NCBI RefSeq assembly: GCF_008831075.1
Contig: NZ_WBJX01000003.1
Coordinates: 434,001 to 498,000 of the forward strand
DNA: 64,000 nt
Direction of reading: 5' to 3'
Origin: Pseudoclavibacter terrae
Lineage (GTDB): Bacteria > Actinomycetota > Actinomycetes > Actinomycetales > Microbacteriaceae
The notes below the pieces were generated by a model, which ran no database searches, had not been told where the DNA came from, and worked only from the letters and a program-made list of their open reading frames with translations. The position numbers were made by a program, and so were the translations under genes. The stretch's first letter is position 1. The number at the start of each line of letters is the position of its first letter. Positions 1 through 7,632 of this stretch are shown here, piece by piece.

Positions 1-2
1 GC

Positions 3-482
3 ACTCGCGCGCTCCCGAAACCCGTCTGGGTTGTCGTGGTCTTGCTGGTTCCCGTGGTCGGCCCGCTCCTGTGGCTGTTCTTCGGCAAGGTGCGCGGCAA
101 CGCGGCCGCCGTGAAGCCCGTGCAGACGACGCCGGATGACGACGAGACGTTCCTCAAGTCCATCGGCATCGAGTCCGACAGCGAGGAGCGCATCCGCAAG
201 CTGGAGGAAGAGCTGAAGGCGCTCGACGACGTGGAGTTCCCGGCCGCCGCGCCGAAGGGCCCCGTCACCGAAGGCGGCGCCGCGACGGCGCTGGAGGATG
301 CTGCAGACGAGCCCGTGAAGGGCGAGCGGACCTCGAAGGCTGACAGGACCGAGAAGCCCGCCAAGCCGGAGCTCGGCGGCAAGAAGCCGCGCAAGGGCGA
401 AGCAGGCGACGCCGGGCATGACGGCGAGCCCATCGAGCACAAGGACGACTGGACTCAGGGCGACGGGTCGTCCCGTGCCTGA
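3..482 (+). CDS. PLDc_N-domain membrane protein (5' end outside window)
   Basis: The reading frame is open from the first bases of the window, so the true start lies upstream. The visible N-terminus is one hydrophobic segment (about residues 9-28, PVWVVVVLLVPVVGPLLWLF) followed by G-K. This is the second helix of the PLDc_N domain, the two-helix membrane domain found at the N-terminus of cardiolipin synthases and alone in many small actinobacterial proteins. The rest is a charged, low-complexity tail rich in Lys, Glu and Asp, probably cytoplasmic. The 3' end overlaps the menD start at 475 by 8 nt, so the two are probably co-transcribed. No enzymatic function can be assigned to the stand-alone domain. 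Confidence 0.72.
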   Translation, partial: TRALPKPVWVVVVLLVPVVGPLLWLFFGKVRGNAAAVKPVQTTPDDDETFLKSIGIESDSEERIRKLEEELKALDDVEFPAAAPKGPVTEGGAATALEDAADEPVKGERTSKADRTEKPAKPELGGKKPRKGEAGDAGHDGEPIEHKDDWTQGDGSSRA

Positions 483-2325
483 TCGGCACGCCGACCCCGA
501 ACCTCCCCACTCGCAGCGCCCCGCAGGGGGCGATGCGTCGGCTGTCTCAACGCCGGTGCCCGCCTCGCTGCCCCGCACCGGAAACCCGGCCACCGACTTC
601 AGCCTCGACTTCCTCGCCCAGCTGGTCCAGCGCGGGGTCACTGACCTCGTCGTCTGCCCAGGGTCTCGCTCGCAGGCGCTGTCGCTGGTCGCGGCCGAAC
701 TGGAACGTGTCGGCGCGGTCCGGCTGCACGTTCGCATCGATGAGCGCTCCGCTGGCTTCTTCGCGCTCGGCCTCGCTGCCGAGACCGGGCGAGCGGTCCC
801 CGTCATCACGACGTCAGGGACAGCGGTCGCCAACCTGCTCCCGGCCATGCTCGAGGCGTTCCATGCCACCGTGCCGCTGGTCGCCGTCACCGCGGACCGC
901 CCCGAGGAGCTCCTCGGCATCGGTGCCAACCAGGCGACGACGCAGCCGGGCATCTTCGGCCCCAACGTTCCGCACGAGGCCGTGCAGGCGCCGGTCGGGG
1001 CCCCGGATGAGGCGCCGCTCGCAGAGCGCCTTGCGATCCGTGCAGCTGACACGCGCGGGCCGCTGCACCTGAACCTCGCGTTCCGCGACCCGCTGAGCGT
1101 TGCCGTTCCGGAACTGGACGAGTGGGCCGCCGCCGCTCCCGATGACCGAGCCGCGGCCGACCAAGGCCGAGCCGCAGCAGTCCAGGGGGACGCGGCCGAC
1201 ACGCTCGACATCGAGGCGGCGGACTGGCCCCGCACGCTTGTCATCGCAGGCGCCGCTGCCGGCCCTGAGGCGGAGAAGGTCGCGCACGAAGGTGGCTGGC
1301 CGCTCATCGCGGAGGCCACGAGCGGTTCGCGCTACGGGCGCAACCTCGTGCTCGCCTACCGTCAGCTGCTCGGCGCGACCTCCCCGCGCCCAGACCTCCG
1401 CGACACGATCGAGCGGGTGCTGGTCTTCGGCCACCCGACGCTCAGCCGCGAGATTCCCCAGCTCATCGCACGCGACGACGTCCACGCCGTGGTCGTCGGC
1501 CCGACCGGTGGTGAGCCGTACAACCCGGCGCACGCGGTCGCCGCGCACGTCGACGCCGTGCGCGTGCATCCGGTGCCGCCCGCTGATGCGGATGCGAGAA
1601 CCGAATCCCGCGCCTGGCTCCGCGAGTGGGTGCTCGCGAGTCGAGCGCTGGTGGAGGCGGGCGCCGAGCAGACCCCGGCGCCCGACATCGAGGCGTCCCG
1701 TTCCAGCGACACCGCGGTGCGGGGTCGCTTCGCGAAGCAGGAACTGGCGGTCGCTCGCACCAAGGTCGACCGGCGGATGCTCGCGGAGGCGGTGTGGAGC
1801 GCGACGTGGCCGCATGACCGGCTGGTCCTCGGAGCGTCGACGCTCATCCGCTCGCTCGACGCCCAGGTGGCCGGGAAGCCCATCCGGGTCCACGCCAACC
1901 GCGGTCTCGCGGGCATCGACGGCACGATCGCGACGACCCTTGGAGTCGCCGTCGGCAGCCAGCTCGGCGGTCCGGTGTCAGCCCAGGGTGGCGTGACGCG
2001 TGCCCTCATCGGCGACCTCACGTTGCTGCATGACGCGTCATCGCTGCTTATCGGGCAGGGGGGCGAGTGGGCTCCCCGTGTGCAGCTCATCGTCGGCAAC
2101 GACGGCGGGGGCACCATCTTCGACGACCTCGAGGTGGCTCGAACCGCCGCCGTCGAGGCGCACACGCGGGTGCTCTACACGCCCACCAGGGTCGACCTCG
2201 AGGCGCTGGCAACCGCGTACGGCTGGAGCTACTGCCGAGCGGAGACCCGCGCGGACCTCCAGGGCGCGCTCGTCTCGCGCGAGCACGAGCGCATCCTCAT
2301 CGAGGTGCCGCTGCCTCGCGGCTGA
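475..2325 (+). CDS. menD: 2-succinyl-5-enolpyruvyl-6-hydroxy-3-cyclohexene-1-carboxylate synthase
   Basis: MenD is the ThDP-dependent enzyme that joins isochorismate and 2-oxoglutarate (as succinic semialdehyde-ThDP) in menaquinone synthesis. The 616-residue product shows the family N-terminus CPGSRSQ (61-67), the DERSAGFFALGLA segment, and a C-terminal ThDP-binding pair GDLTLLHD ... NDGGG. The GTG at 475 was chosen because it overlaps the upstream stop. A second GTG at 556 gives an N-terminus closer to most MenD proteins, and the extra residues look unstructured. The start could also be 418, but that overlaps the previous gene by 65 nt. The other menaquinone genes in the window are the isochorismate synthase at 5398-6708 and menG at 6802-7530. 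Confidence 0.95.
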   Translation: MPDRHADPEPPHSQRPAGGDASAVSTPVPASLPRTGNPATDFSLDFLAQLVQRGVTDLVVCPGSRSQALSLVAAELERVGAVRLHVRIDERSAGFFALGLAAETGRAVPVITTSGTAVANLLPAMLEAFHATVPLVAVTADRPEELLGIGANQATTQPGIFGPNVPHEAVQAPVGAPDEAPLAERLAIRAADTRGPLHLNLAFRDPLSVAVPELDEWAAAAPDDRAAADQGRAAAVQGDAADTLDIEAADWPRTLVIAGAAAGPEAEKVAHEGGWPLIAEATSGSRYGRNLVLAYRQLLGATSPRPDLRDTIERVLVFGHPTLSREIPQLIARDDVHAVVVGPTGGEPYNPAHAVAAHVDAVRVHPVPPADADARTESRAWLREWVLASRALVEAGAEQTPAPDIEASRSSDTAVRGRFAKQELAVARTKVDRRMLAEAVWSATWPHDRLVLGASTLIRSLDAQVAGKPIRVHANRGLAGIDGTIATTLGVAVGSQLGGPVSAQGGVTRALIGDLTLLHDASSLLIGQGGEWAPRVQLIVGNDGGGTIFDDLEVARTAAVEAHTRVLYTPTRVDLEALATAYGWSYCRAETRADLQGALVSREHERILIEVPLPRG

Positions 2326-2364
2326 CGGCCGGAGCACGCACGCGGCGCACCGTGTCGCCGCGGT

Positions 2365-2970
2365 CTAGGCGGGTGGAAGATCGCCGTCCATGACGACGGA
2401 CTGCGTTCCCGCATCCCACGCGAAGGTGGCGACCGACTCGCCAGTCGGTGCGGCGTTGGGCTCGCCGGGCAGCGGGTACCGGTAGGTGACCGTGATCAGG
2501 GTGTCGGAGAGCTGCCCGATCTCAGGGGAGAAGCCGTACGCGTCCGCCGTCGCCGTGCCGACGTACTCACCGCCGTGGAAGAGCAGGATGTGGTGCGGGG
2601 TGGATGCGGTCCCGCCCTCGAGCGTGACGACGACGTAGGAGAGTGGCGCGCACGCATCCCAGGTCTCGCGGTCGGGTTCGGCCGCAACCCACGGCAGGTC
2701 AGGGAAGTCCGGATATGCCTCGACTTGGGGCAGTGCGGTTTCGAGGGCCTCGGCCTGTGTCGAGTCCGCGCAGGAGGTCTCCGGCGCGGGCGCTTCGCTC
2801 GGCTCGCTCTCGGGGGTGGGCGTCGTCGTGGCGGTCACGGTGACCGTGGCGGCCGGAGTCGTCTCAGCGGTCGGTGGCGTTGCGGTCGCGGCGCACGCGC
2901 TGATGCCGAGGGATGCGGCGGCGAGGAACGCGAAGCTGGCGGGGATGCGTGCTGATCGTGGGATTCGCAT
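2365..2970 (-). CDS. LppP/LprE-family lipoprotein
   Basis: This is a predicted secreted lipoprotein of 201 residues. The ATG at 2970 is preceded by a strong GAGGAGGG ribosome site, better than the upstream in-frame ATG at 2994. The N-terminus has Arg residues, a hydrophobic stretch and a lipobox-like ISAC, then a long Thr/Pro/Glu spacer (about residues 25-60). The folded part contains spaced cysteines and the motifs DFPDLPWV, HHILLFH and GEYVGTATADAYGF, which resemble the LppP/LprE lipoprotein family of actinobacteria. Its function is unknown. It is transcribed away from the thioesterase gene, sharing a 121-bp divergent promoter region that contains an 8-bp inverted repeat. Confidence 0.8.
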   Translation of the reverse strand: MRIPRSARIPASFAFLAAASLGISACAATATPPTAETTPAATVTVTATTTPTPESEPSEAPAPETSCADSTQAEALETALPQVEAYPDFPDLPWVAAEPDRETWDACAPLSYVVVTLEGGTASTPHHILLFHGGEYVGTATADAYGFSPEIGQLSDTLITVTYRYPLPGEPNAAPTGESVATFAWDAGTQSVVMDGDLPPA

Positions 2971-3035
2971 GGTGGAGCCCTCCTCAGTCGACATTCCCGA
3001 AGGCTAATGAGCGAGGCTTGACGGATCCAGGGAGT

Positions 3036-3055
3036 GCATATGTCAGGACATATGC
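3036..3055. promoter_or_regulatory. Inverted repeat in divergent promoter region
   Basis: GCATATGT-CAGG-ACATATGC is a perfect 8-bp inverted repeat with a 4-nt spacer. It lies 36 bp upstream of the thioesterase ATG and between two divergent genes. It is A+T-rich against a GC-rich background. A TTGACG hexamer sits at 3018-3023, so the repeat could cover a -10 region. It looks like an operator for a dimeric regulator, but no regulator gene is adjacent. Confidence 0.5.
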
Positions 3056-3091
3056 TGGTCTGGCACGTCCAACGATGATTCCGGAGGAACG

Positions 3092-3586
3092 ATGGCCCCC
3101 TCATCCACGAACCCAGAGGCACCCGCGGCTGCGGACGGTGCCATGAACTTCCACACGAGGAAGTGGGTGCGCCCCGAAGACCTCAACGCGAACGGCACGC
3201 TCTTCGGCGGCAGCCTGCTGCGCTGGATCGACGAAGAGGCCGCGATCTACGCGATCATCCAGCTCGGCAACTACCGGTGCGTGACGAAGTACATCTCGGA
3301 GATCAACTTCGAGGCGTCGGCCGAACAGGGTGACCTCATCGAGATGGGCCTCGTCGCGACCCACTTCGGGCGCACCTCCATGACGATGCGAGCCGTCGTG
3401 CGCAACATGATCACGCGCCGCACGATCCTCTCCATCGAGAAGATCGTCTTCGTGAGCCTCGGCGACGAGGGCATCCCCGAGCCGCACGGCTACTCGACCA
3501 TCACCTACGCCCGCGACCGGATGCCGACGACGCACCCGAAGACCGGCACCATCGCGGTCCCGACGGCGGGCGAGGAGCGACGCTGA
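3092..3586 (+). CDS. Acyl-CoA thioesterase (YciA-like hotdog fold)
   Basis: The 164-residue product is a single hotdog-fold domain of the acyl-CoA hydrolase family (YciA/BACH type), which cleaves acyl-CoA to free acid and CoA in the cytoplasm. Diagnostic segments are the start of the domain with N-ANGTLFGGSLLRWIDEEAA (about 33-51), where the Asn/Gly and Asp/Glu positions match the family active-site loop and helix, and the strand containing FEASAEQGDLIEMG. A GGAGGAACG site precedes the ATG at 3092. Acyl chain preference cannot be read from sequence. It is monocistronic, ending at a bidirectional hairpin shared with the antitoxin gene on the other strand. Confidence 0.88.
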   Translation: MAPSSTNPEAPAAADGAMNFHTRKWVRPEDLNANGTLFGGSLLRWIDEEAAIYAIIQLGNYRCVTKYISEINFEASAEQGDLIEMGLVATHFGRTSMTMRAVVRNMITRRTILSIEKIVFVSLGDEGIPEPHGYSTITYARDRMPTTHPKTGTIAVPTAGEERR

Positions 3587-3590
3587 TCAC

Positions 3591-3631
3591 GCACAGGAGG
3601 GCACCCGGTCTCCCGAGTGCCCTCCTCGTGC
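3591..3631. terminator. Bidirectional terminator hairpin
   Basis: Two convergent genes end either side of this hairpin. A 9-bp stem GGAGGGCAC / GTGCCCTCC (3596-3604 and 3617-3625, loop 12 nt) is extended outside by GCAC / GTGC. There is no U-tract, as is common in actinobacteria. Confidence 0.75.
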
Positions 3632-3646
3632 AGCTGAACCGCTGCG

Positions 3647-3856
3647 CTACTGGTTGCCGACCTGCTTGTCGGCCGCGTCCCTGGCGCCCTTGATCTGGTC
3701 GGTGAACTTGTCTCCGGTGGCCTTCTGGGCCGCATCCGCGACGCCGTCGAGGATCTTGTCGCTCACGTCCTCTGCCTGCTCGCTCTTCAGTGCTTCGGTG
3801 ACTCGCGGGTCCTTCAGGAACTCCTGCGCCTTGCCGGTGATGTCTTCGATGCCCAT
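3647..3856 (-). CDS. Rv0909/MT0933-type antitoxin-like small protein
   Basis: This is a 69-residue helical, charged protein beginning MGIEDITGKAQEFL. Its C-terminal half, with KFTDQIKGARDAADKQVG, matches the pattern of the MT0933/Rv0909 antitoxin family (KYTDQI-type motif), described as the antitoxin of a mycobacterial toxin-antitoxin pair. The start at 3856 is supported by GAGGGAGAA just upstream. No toxin-like gene (SRPBCC-type Rv0910 partner) is adjacent, so this copy may be an orphan with another role, for example as a small CsbD/late-embryogenesis-like protein. Confidence 0.7.
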   Translation of the reverse strand: MGIEDITGKAQEFLKDPRVTEALKSEQAEDVSDKILDGVADAAQKATGDKFTDQIKGARDAADKQVGNQ

Positions 3857-3951
3857 GTGGTTCTCCCTCGCTCGAGCGCCGCTCCCGCTCCGTCGTGGAA
3901 GCCGTCGCGGTGCCAAAGCCTAGTGCCAGGCGGTGGCGCTAGCCTGGTCTC

Positions 3952-4803
3952 ATGCCTCACTTCACCACCGAAGACGCCGCAGTGCTGCGCGTTGCCCCCG
4001 ACTTCGATCTTGGCTCGATCGACCCGGACTCGACCCCAGGTTTCACCGGCAAGAAGGCAGACGCAGCCGCCCTGTTCACGGAGCACGACGAGGAGATCGC
4101 CGAGCTGCAGGAGCGCATGTTCGCGAACGCGCGCGTCGGCCGGGCGGCGCCCTCGGTGCTGCTCCTGCTGCAGGGCATGGACACGTCCGGCAAGGGTGGA
4201 ATCGTGCGTCACGTCATCGGTGGGGTCGACCCGCAGGGCGTGCAGATCGCCTCGTTCAAGGCGCCGACGCAGGAGGAACGCGGGCAGGACTTCCTCGTGC
4301 GCATCCGCGAGCAGCTGCCCGCTGCAGGCAAGATCGGCGTCTTCGACCGATCACACTACGAGGACGTCCTCATCCAGCGCGTTCGCGCGTTCGCGCCGCC
4401 GGAGGAGATCGAGCGGCGTTACGGGGCGATCGTCGACTTCGAGGACGAGCTTGCCGCGTCCGGGACGAAGCTCATCAAGGTGATGCTGCATATCTCGAAA
4501 GGCGAGCAGGGGGCTCGCCTCGCGGAACGGCTCGAGCGTCCGGACAAGCACTGGAAGTACAACCCCGGTGACGTCGATGAGCGCCTCCTCTGGGACCAGT
4601 ACCAGGATGCCTACGAGATCGCGCTGCGACGCACGTCGACAGAGACGTCGCCGTGGTACTGCGTTCCCGCGAACAGGAAGTGGTTCTCGCGGCTTGTCGT
4701 GAAGGGGCTGCTGCTGGATGCGCTGCGCGGCTTCGACCTGCAGTGGCCGGCTGCGGACTTCGACGTCGAGGTCGAGAAGCGGCGTCTGGCGGAGAGCGCC
4801 TAG
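3952..4803 (+). CDS. ppk2: Polyphosphate kinase 2 family protein
   Basis: PPK2 enzymes transfer phosphate between polyphosphate and nucleoside mono- or diphosphates. The 283-residue one-domain product has Walker A GMDTSGKGG (75-83), Walker B FDRSHYEDVL (131-140) and the lid region around KHWKYNPGDVDERLLWDQY. Length and motifs fit the one-domain PPK2 class. Whether AMP or ADP is the preferred acceptor is not clear. A TAGCCT box at 3940-3945 lies 6 nt before the ATG and there is no ribosome site, so the mRNA is probably leaderless. Confidence 0.92.
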   Translation: MPHFTTEDAAVLRVAPDFDLGSIDPDSTPGFTGKKADAAALFTEHDEEIAELQERMFANARVGRAAPSVLLLLQGMDTSGKGGIVRHVIGGVDPQGVQIASFKAPTQEERGQDFLVRIREQLPAAGKIGVFDRSHYEDVLIQRVRAFAPPEEIERRYGAIVDFEDELAASGTKLIKVMLHISKGEQGARLAERLERPDKHWKYNPGDVDERLLWDQYQDAYEIALRRTSTETSPWYCVPANRKWFSRLVVKGLLLDALRGFDLQWPAADFDVEVEKRRLAESA

Positions 4804-4867
4804 CTCTCGCGCCGCTCCGCGGCCGAGGGATGCGCCAGGGGTGCCAGGGGCGGGCCGGGACGCGCAG

Positions 4868-5401
4868 TCAGTCGGCGAACTCGGGCGGCCAGACGAGGCT
4901 GAAGCGTTCGAGGACGATCTCGTGCTCCGGGGTGAACGCTCGACCGGCGGCGGCGCGCGTGCGCTCCCAGTAGCGACGGTGCTCGCGACGCCAGCTCTCA
5001 AGGCTCCGATCGTCCTCACCCTCGTCGTAGGCGAAGGAGGCGTCGACGCTGTCGAACGTGCCGATGCGCAGCTCGGTGCTGCGGATCACGACGACTGGCG
5101 CGCCGCTGCCATCGCAGGCGATCCAATGCGAGCCGATGCGGGGGAGCGGCTCGTTCTCCTCGGTGAACTCCTCGACGAGTCCTGCGGTCGCGCGCTTCGG
5201 GCCGTGGGTCACGAGCGCGAGCAGCTCGTCGGCGAGTTCGACGCTGTCCCCGAAGTACTCGACCGTGTAGTCGGACGCCGACGCGGCGGCGCTCTGGTTG
5301 GCGGCGCGGTAGTCGCTCCACATCGCCGCGGCAGCCGCGCGGTCGACGCTCGGGAGCTCGGTGCGTCCGAGCGCTTCGTTGCTGTTGCTGGTGTCCGTCA
5401 C
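4868..5401 (-). CDS. ASCH-domain protein
   Basis: The 177-residue product carries an ASCH domain, a beta-barrel related to PUA that is proposed to bind RNA. Visible signatures are the helical N-terminus with MWSDYRAAN, then FGDSVELADELLALVTHGPKRATAGL, and a strand with GSHWIACDGSGAPVVVIRSTELRIGTF typical of this family, ending in a VLERFSLVWPPEF segment. The GTG at 5401 overlaps the stop of the upstream isochorismate synthase gene (GTGA), so it is translationally coupled to menaquinone synthesis, though no functional link is known. Related proteins often occur as single genes in actinobacteria. Confidence 0.85.
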   Translation of the reverse strand: MTDTSNSNEALGRTELPSVDRAAAAAMWSDYRAANQSAAASASDYTVEYFGDSVELADELLALVTHGPKRATAGLVEEFTEENEPLPRIGSHWIACDGSGAPVVVIRSTELRIGTFDSVDASFAYDEGEDDRSLESWRREHRRYWERTRAAAGRAFTPEHEIVLERFSLVWPPEFAD

Positions 5402-6708
5402 CGCGTCGTCTTCCCGCCGCGACGTCGTGACTCGTCCTCCGCGTCGCCGCGCAGCGCCTCCACGATGGGGCGGAACTTCAGCTGCGTCTCGCGGTACTCA
5501 TCCGCTGCGTCTGAGGACGCGACGATGCCGCCGCCCGCGTATGCCGTGATCGACCCGCTCGCGTCGATCTCGGCACCGCGGAGTGCGACGGCCCATTCGC
5601 CGTCGCCGCCAGCGCCGACCCAGCCGACGGGGCCGGCGTAGCGCTGCCGGTCGAAGGGCTCGAGGGCCAGGATCGCGTCAAGGGCGGCGGGGGTGGGGGT
5701 GCCGCCGACGGCGGCCGTCGGGTGCAGCGCGTCCACCAGATCGAGCACCGTCACGCCGGTGGGGAGGGTGCCGCGGATGTCGCTCGCCAGGTGCCAGAGG
5801 TTCGGCAGCTTGAGCGTGAAGGGGACGCGGCTGCTCGTGAGCCCCGTGCCGGGGTCGTCGTGCGTGTCGAGCGTCTCGAGCGACGCGAGCGCGCTCTCGA
5901 CCGCGTAGCGGTGCTCGGCGAGGTTCTTCTCGCTGTGGCGGAGTCTCGCCTGGGCGCGTGCATCCGCCTCCTCGTCGGCACCGCGCGGCGCCGTACCGGC
6001 GAGCACCCGAGCGGAGACCTGGCGCTCGAGGACCCGGACGAGCGTCTCGGGGCTGGTTCCCGTGAGGCCATCGACGGCGTACGTCCAGCATTCGGGATAC
6101 GCGGACGCGAGGCGCGCGAGCAGGCGGCGACGATCTGCGCCAGCTGGGAGCCCGCCGCGCTGTTCGCGCGCCAGGACGACCTTCGAGAGGTGGCCCGTGT
6201 GGATGAGGTCGAGCGCTCGGTCGATCGCGCGTCGGTGCTCATCGGACGACATGAGGCCGTCCTCGAGGATCGCCGTCGCATCCGTCTCGCCGAACGGCTG
6301 AGCCTCGGGCAGGCGCGGCTTCGGTTCGGAACCGTCCGCGGTGATGGCGGTCACGAACGAGACCGAGCCGCGGCGACCGACGATGAGTTCCGGCACCTCG
6401 AGCACGCTGCGCGCCCCGGACTCAGCCGCGAACGCGAACGCCCCGAACGCGACGAGACCGGAGCCGGTGGCCTTGACGGTGTCGTCGATGTCGGCCGCCT
6501 CGACGACCTGCCTCCAGGCGTCAGCGGAGTCTGGGATGCGCGTCTCGCCGGTGAACTCGCCCCGCCAGGCGCTTCCGGAAGCGACGATGCCGTCGCCCTG
6601 CCGAAGCCACACGAGCGGAGAGGTCGGGGATGCGAAGCGGAGGAGATCGCCGGAATGCGGCACCTCGATGGTCCGCGCGCGCAAGCGGGGGGCGTTGACA
6701 GCTGGCAC
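5398..6708 (-). CDS. menF: Isochorismate synthase
   Basis: This is a chorismate-binding enzyme (MenF/EntC/DhbC family) of 436 residues that converts chorismate to isochorismate, the entry to menaquinone. The C-terminal half has family blocks around HLSKVVLAREQ, the segment SPETLVRV, LAGTAPRG, SEKNLAEHRYAVES, the LHPTAAVGGTP motif, YAGPVGWVG and AYAGGGIVASSDAADEY. The start at 6708 (GTG) is inferred from a TAGGCT box 7 nt upstream, a leaderless arrangement, since the frame is open much further upstream without homology. It is divergent from menG, which supports a menaquinone rather than siderophore role. The symbol menF is by context; entC is an alternative name. Confidence 0.92.
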   Translation of the reverse strand: MPAVNAPRLRARTIEVPHSGDLLRFASPTSPLVWLRQGDGIVASGSAWRGEFTGETRIPDSADAWRQVVEAADIDDTVKATGSGLVAFGAFAFAAESGARSVLEVPELIVGRRGSVSFVTAITADGSEPKPRLPEAQPFGETDATAILEDGLMSSDEHRRAIDRALDLIHTGHLSKVVLAREQRGGLPAGADRRRLLARLASAYPECWTYAVDGLTGTSPETLVRVLERQVSARVLAGTAPRGADEEADARAQARLRHSEKNLAEHRYAVESALASLETLDTHDDPGTGLTSSRVPFTLKLPNLWHLASDIRGTLPTGVTVLDLVDALHPTAAVGGTPTPAALDAILALEPFDRQRYAGPVGWVGAGGDGEWAVALRGAEIDASGSITAYAGGGIVASSDAADEYRETQLKFRPIVEALRGDAEDESRRRGGKTTR

Positions 6709-6715
6709 GACCGCA

Positions 6716-6795
6716 AGCCTAGACCCGGCGTGGGAGGGCGGCCCGGGAGTCCGCCTGAATGCGGCCAGGGCGAAGCCTGCGCCGCAACGTAGGAT
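6716..6795. promoter_or_regulatory. Divergent leaderless promoters for isochorismate synthase and menG
   Basis: The 93-bp gap between the two divergent starts carries a -10-like TAGGCT on the minus strand (AGCCTA at 6716-6721), 7 nt from the GTG at 6708. It also carries TAGGAT on the plus strand (6790-6795), 6 nt from the GTG at 6802. Neither gene has a convincing ribosome site. Good -35 hexamers are not obvious. Confidence 0.5.
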
Positions 6796-6801
6796 GATCC
6801 G

Positions 6802-7530
6802 GTGACCAAAGCCGACCTGAACAAGCGACCCGAGCAAGTGTCGTCGATGTTCGACCGTGTTTCCAAGAAATACGACGAGACGAACGACATCCTGAGCATG
6901 GGCAACGCGGCGCGTTGGCGTGTGCAGACCCGCCACGCCATCGCCCCGCAGCCGGGTGAGAAGATCCTCGATGTCGCTGCAGGCACCGGCACGGTCAGCA
7001 AGGTCCTCGCCGACGCTGGCGCCAAGGTCACCGCCCTCGACTTCTCCGCCGGCATGATCGAGGAGGGCAAGCGCATCCACGGTGCGAACCCCGACATCGA
7101 GTTCGTCCAGGGTGACGCGACCAAGCTCCCGTTCGACGACAACACGTTCGACGCGTCGACCGTGAGCTTCGGCCTGCGCAACGTGCAGGAGCCGAAGGTC
7201 GCACTGCGGGAGATGCTGCGAGTCACGAAACCGGGCGGACGCCTCGTCATCGCGGAGTTCTCGACGCCGCCGCAGGCGATCATCCGCACGGGCTACCGCG
7301 CCTACATGCAGCTCGCGATGCCGAGCATCGTGAAGCTCGTGAGCAGCGACCCCGAGGCGTACACGTACCTGAACGAGTCGATCATCGCGTGGCCTGCGCA
7401 GCGCGAGCTGGCATCCTGGTTGCGGGAAGCGGGCTTCGAGCGGGTCAAGTACCGCAATCTCACTGCCGGGATCGTCGCGTTGCACAAGGGATTCGTCCCG
7501 CTCTCCGAAGCAGGCAGCGCCCCCAGCTAG
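6802..7530 (+). CDS. menG: Demethylmenaquinone methyltransferase
   Basis: This SAM-dependent class I methyltransferase (UbiE/MenG/COQ5 family, 242 residues) performs the last step of menaquinone synthesis. The N-terminal VSSMFDRVSKKYDETNDILSMG is the family signature. The SAM motif is LDVAAGTGTVS, followed by ALDFSAGMIEEG, GDATKLPFDDNTFDASTVSFGLRNV and the post-motif region with LVIAEFSTP. The short spacer to the polyprenyl synthase gene (about 100 bp) puts quinone methylation and side-chain synthesis together. Confidence 0.95.
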   Translation: MTKADLNKRPEQVSSMFDRVSKKYDETNDILSMGNAARWRVQTRHAIAPQPGEKILDVAAGTGTVSKVLADAGAKVTALDFSAGMIEEGKRIHGANPDIEFVQGDATKLPFDDNTFDASTVSFGLRNVQEPKVALREMLRVTKPGGRLVIAEFSTPPQAIIRTGYRAYMQLAMPSIVKLVSSDPEAYTYLNESIIAWPAQRELASWLREAGFERVKYRNLTAGIVALHKGFVPLSEAGSAPS

Positions 7531-7632
7531 GGGAGACGGAAGCCAGCAGGCAACGGCCCAGCGCCACCTGCACCCCCAACCCAGTTCGTGCGGAGATCTC
7601 CTTCGGACGGAACACCTGAACCACCAGGAGAC

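Noticed and set aside
3647-3916. Longer antitoxin starting at 3916
   Set aside because: The extra N-terminal 20 residues are Arg-rich non-family sequence; the start at 3856 has the ribosome site.
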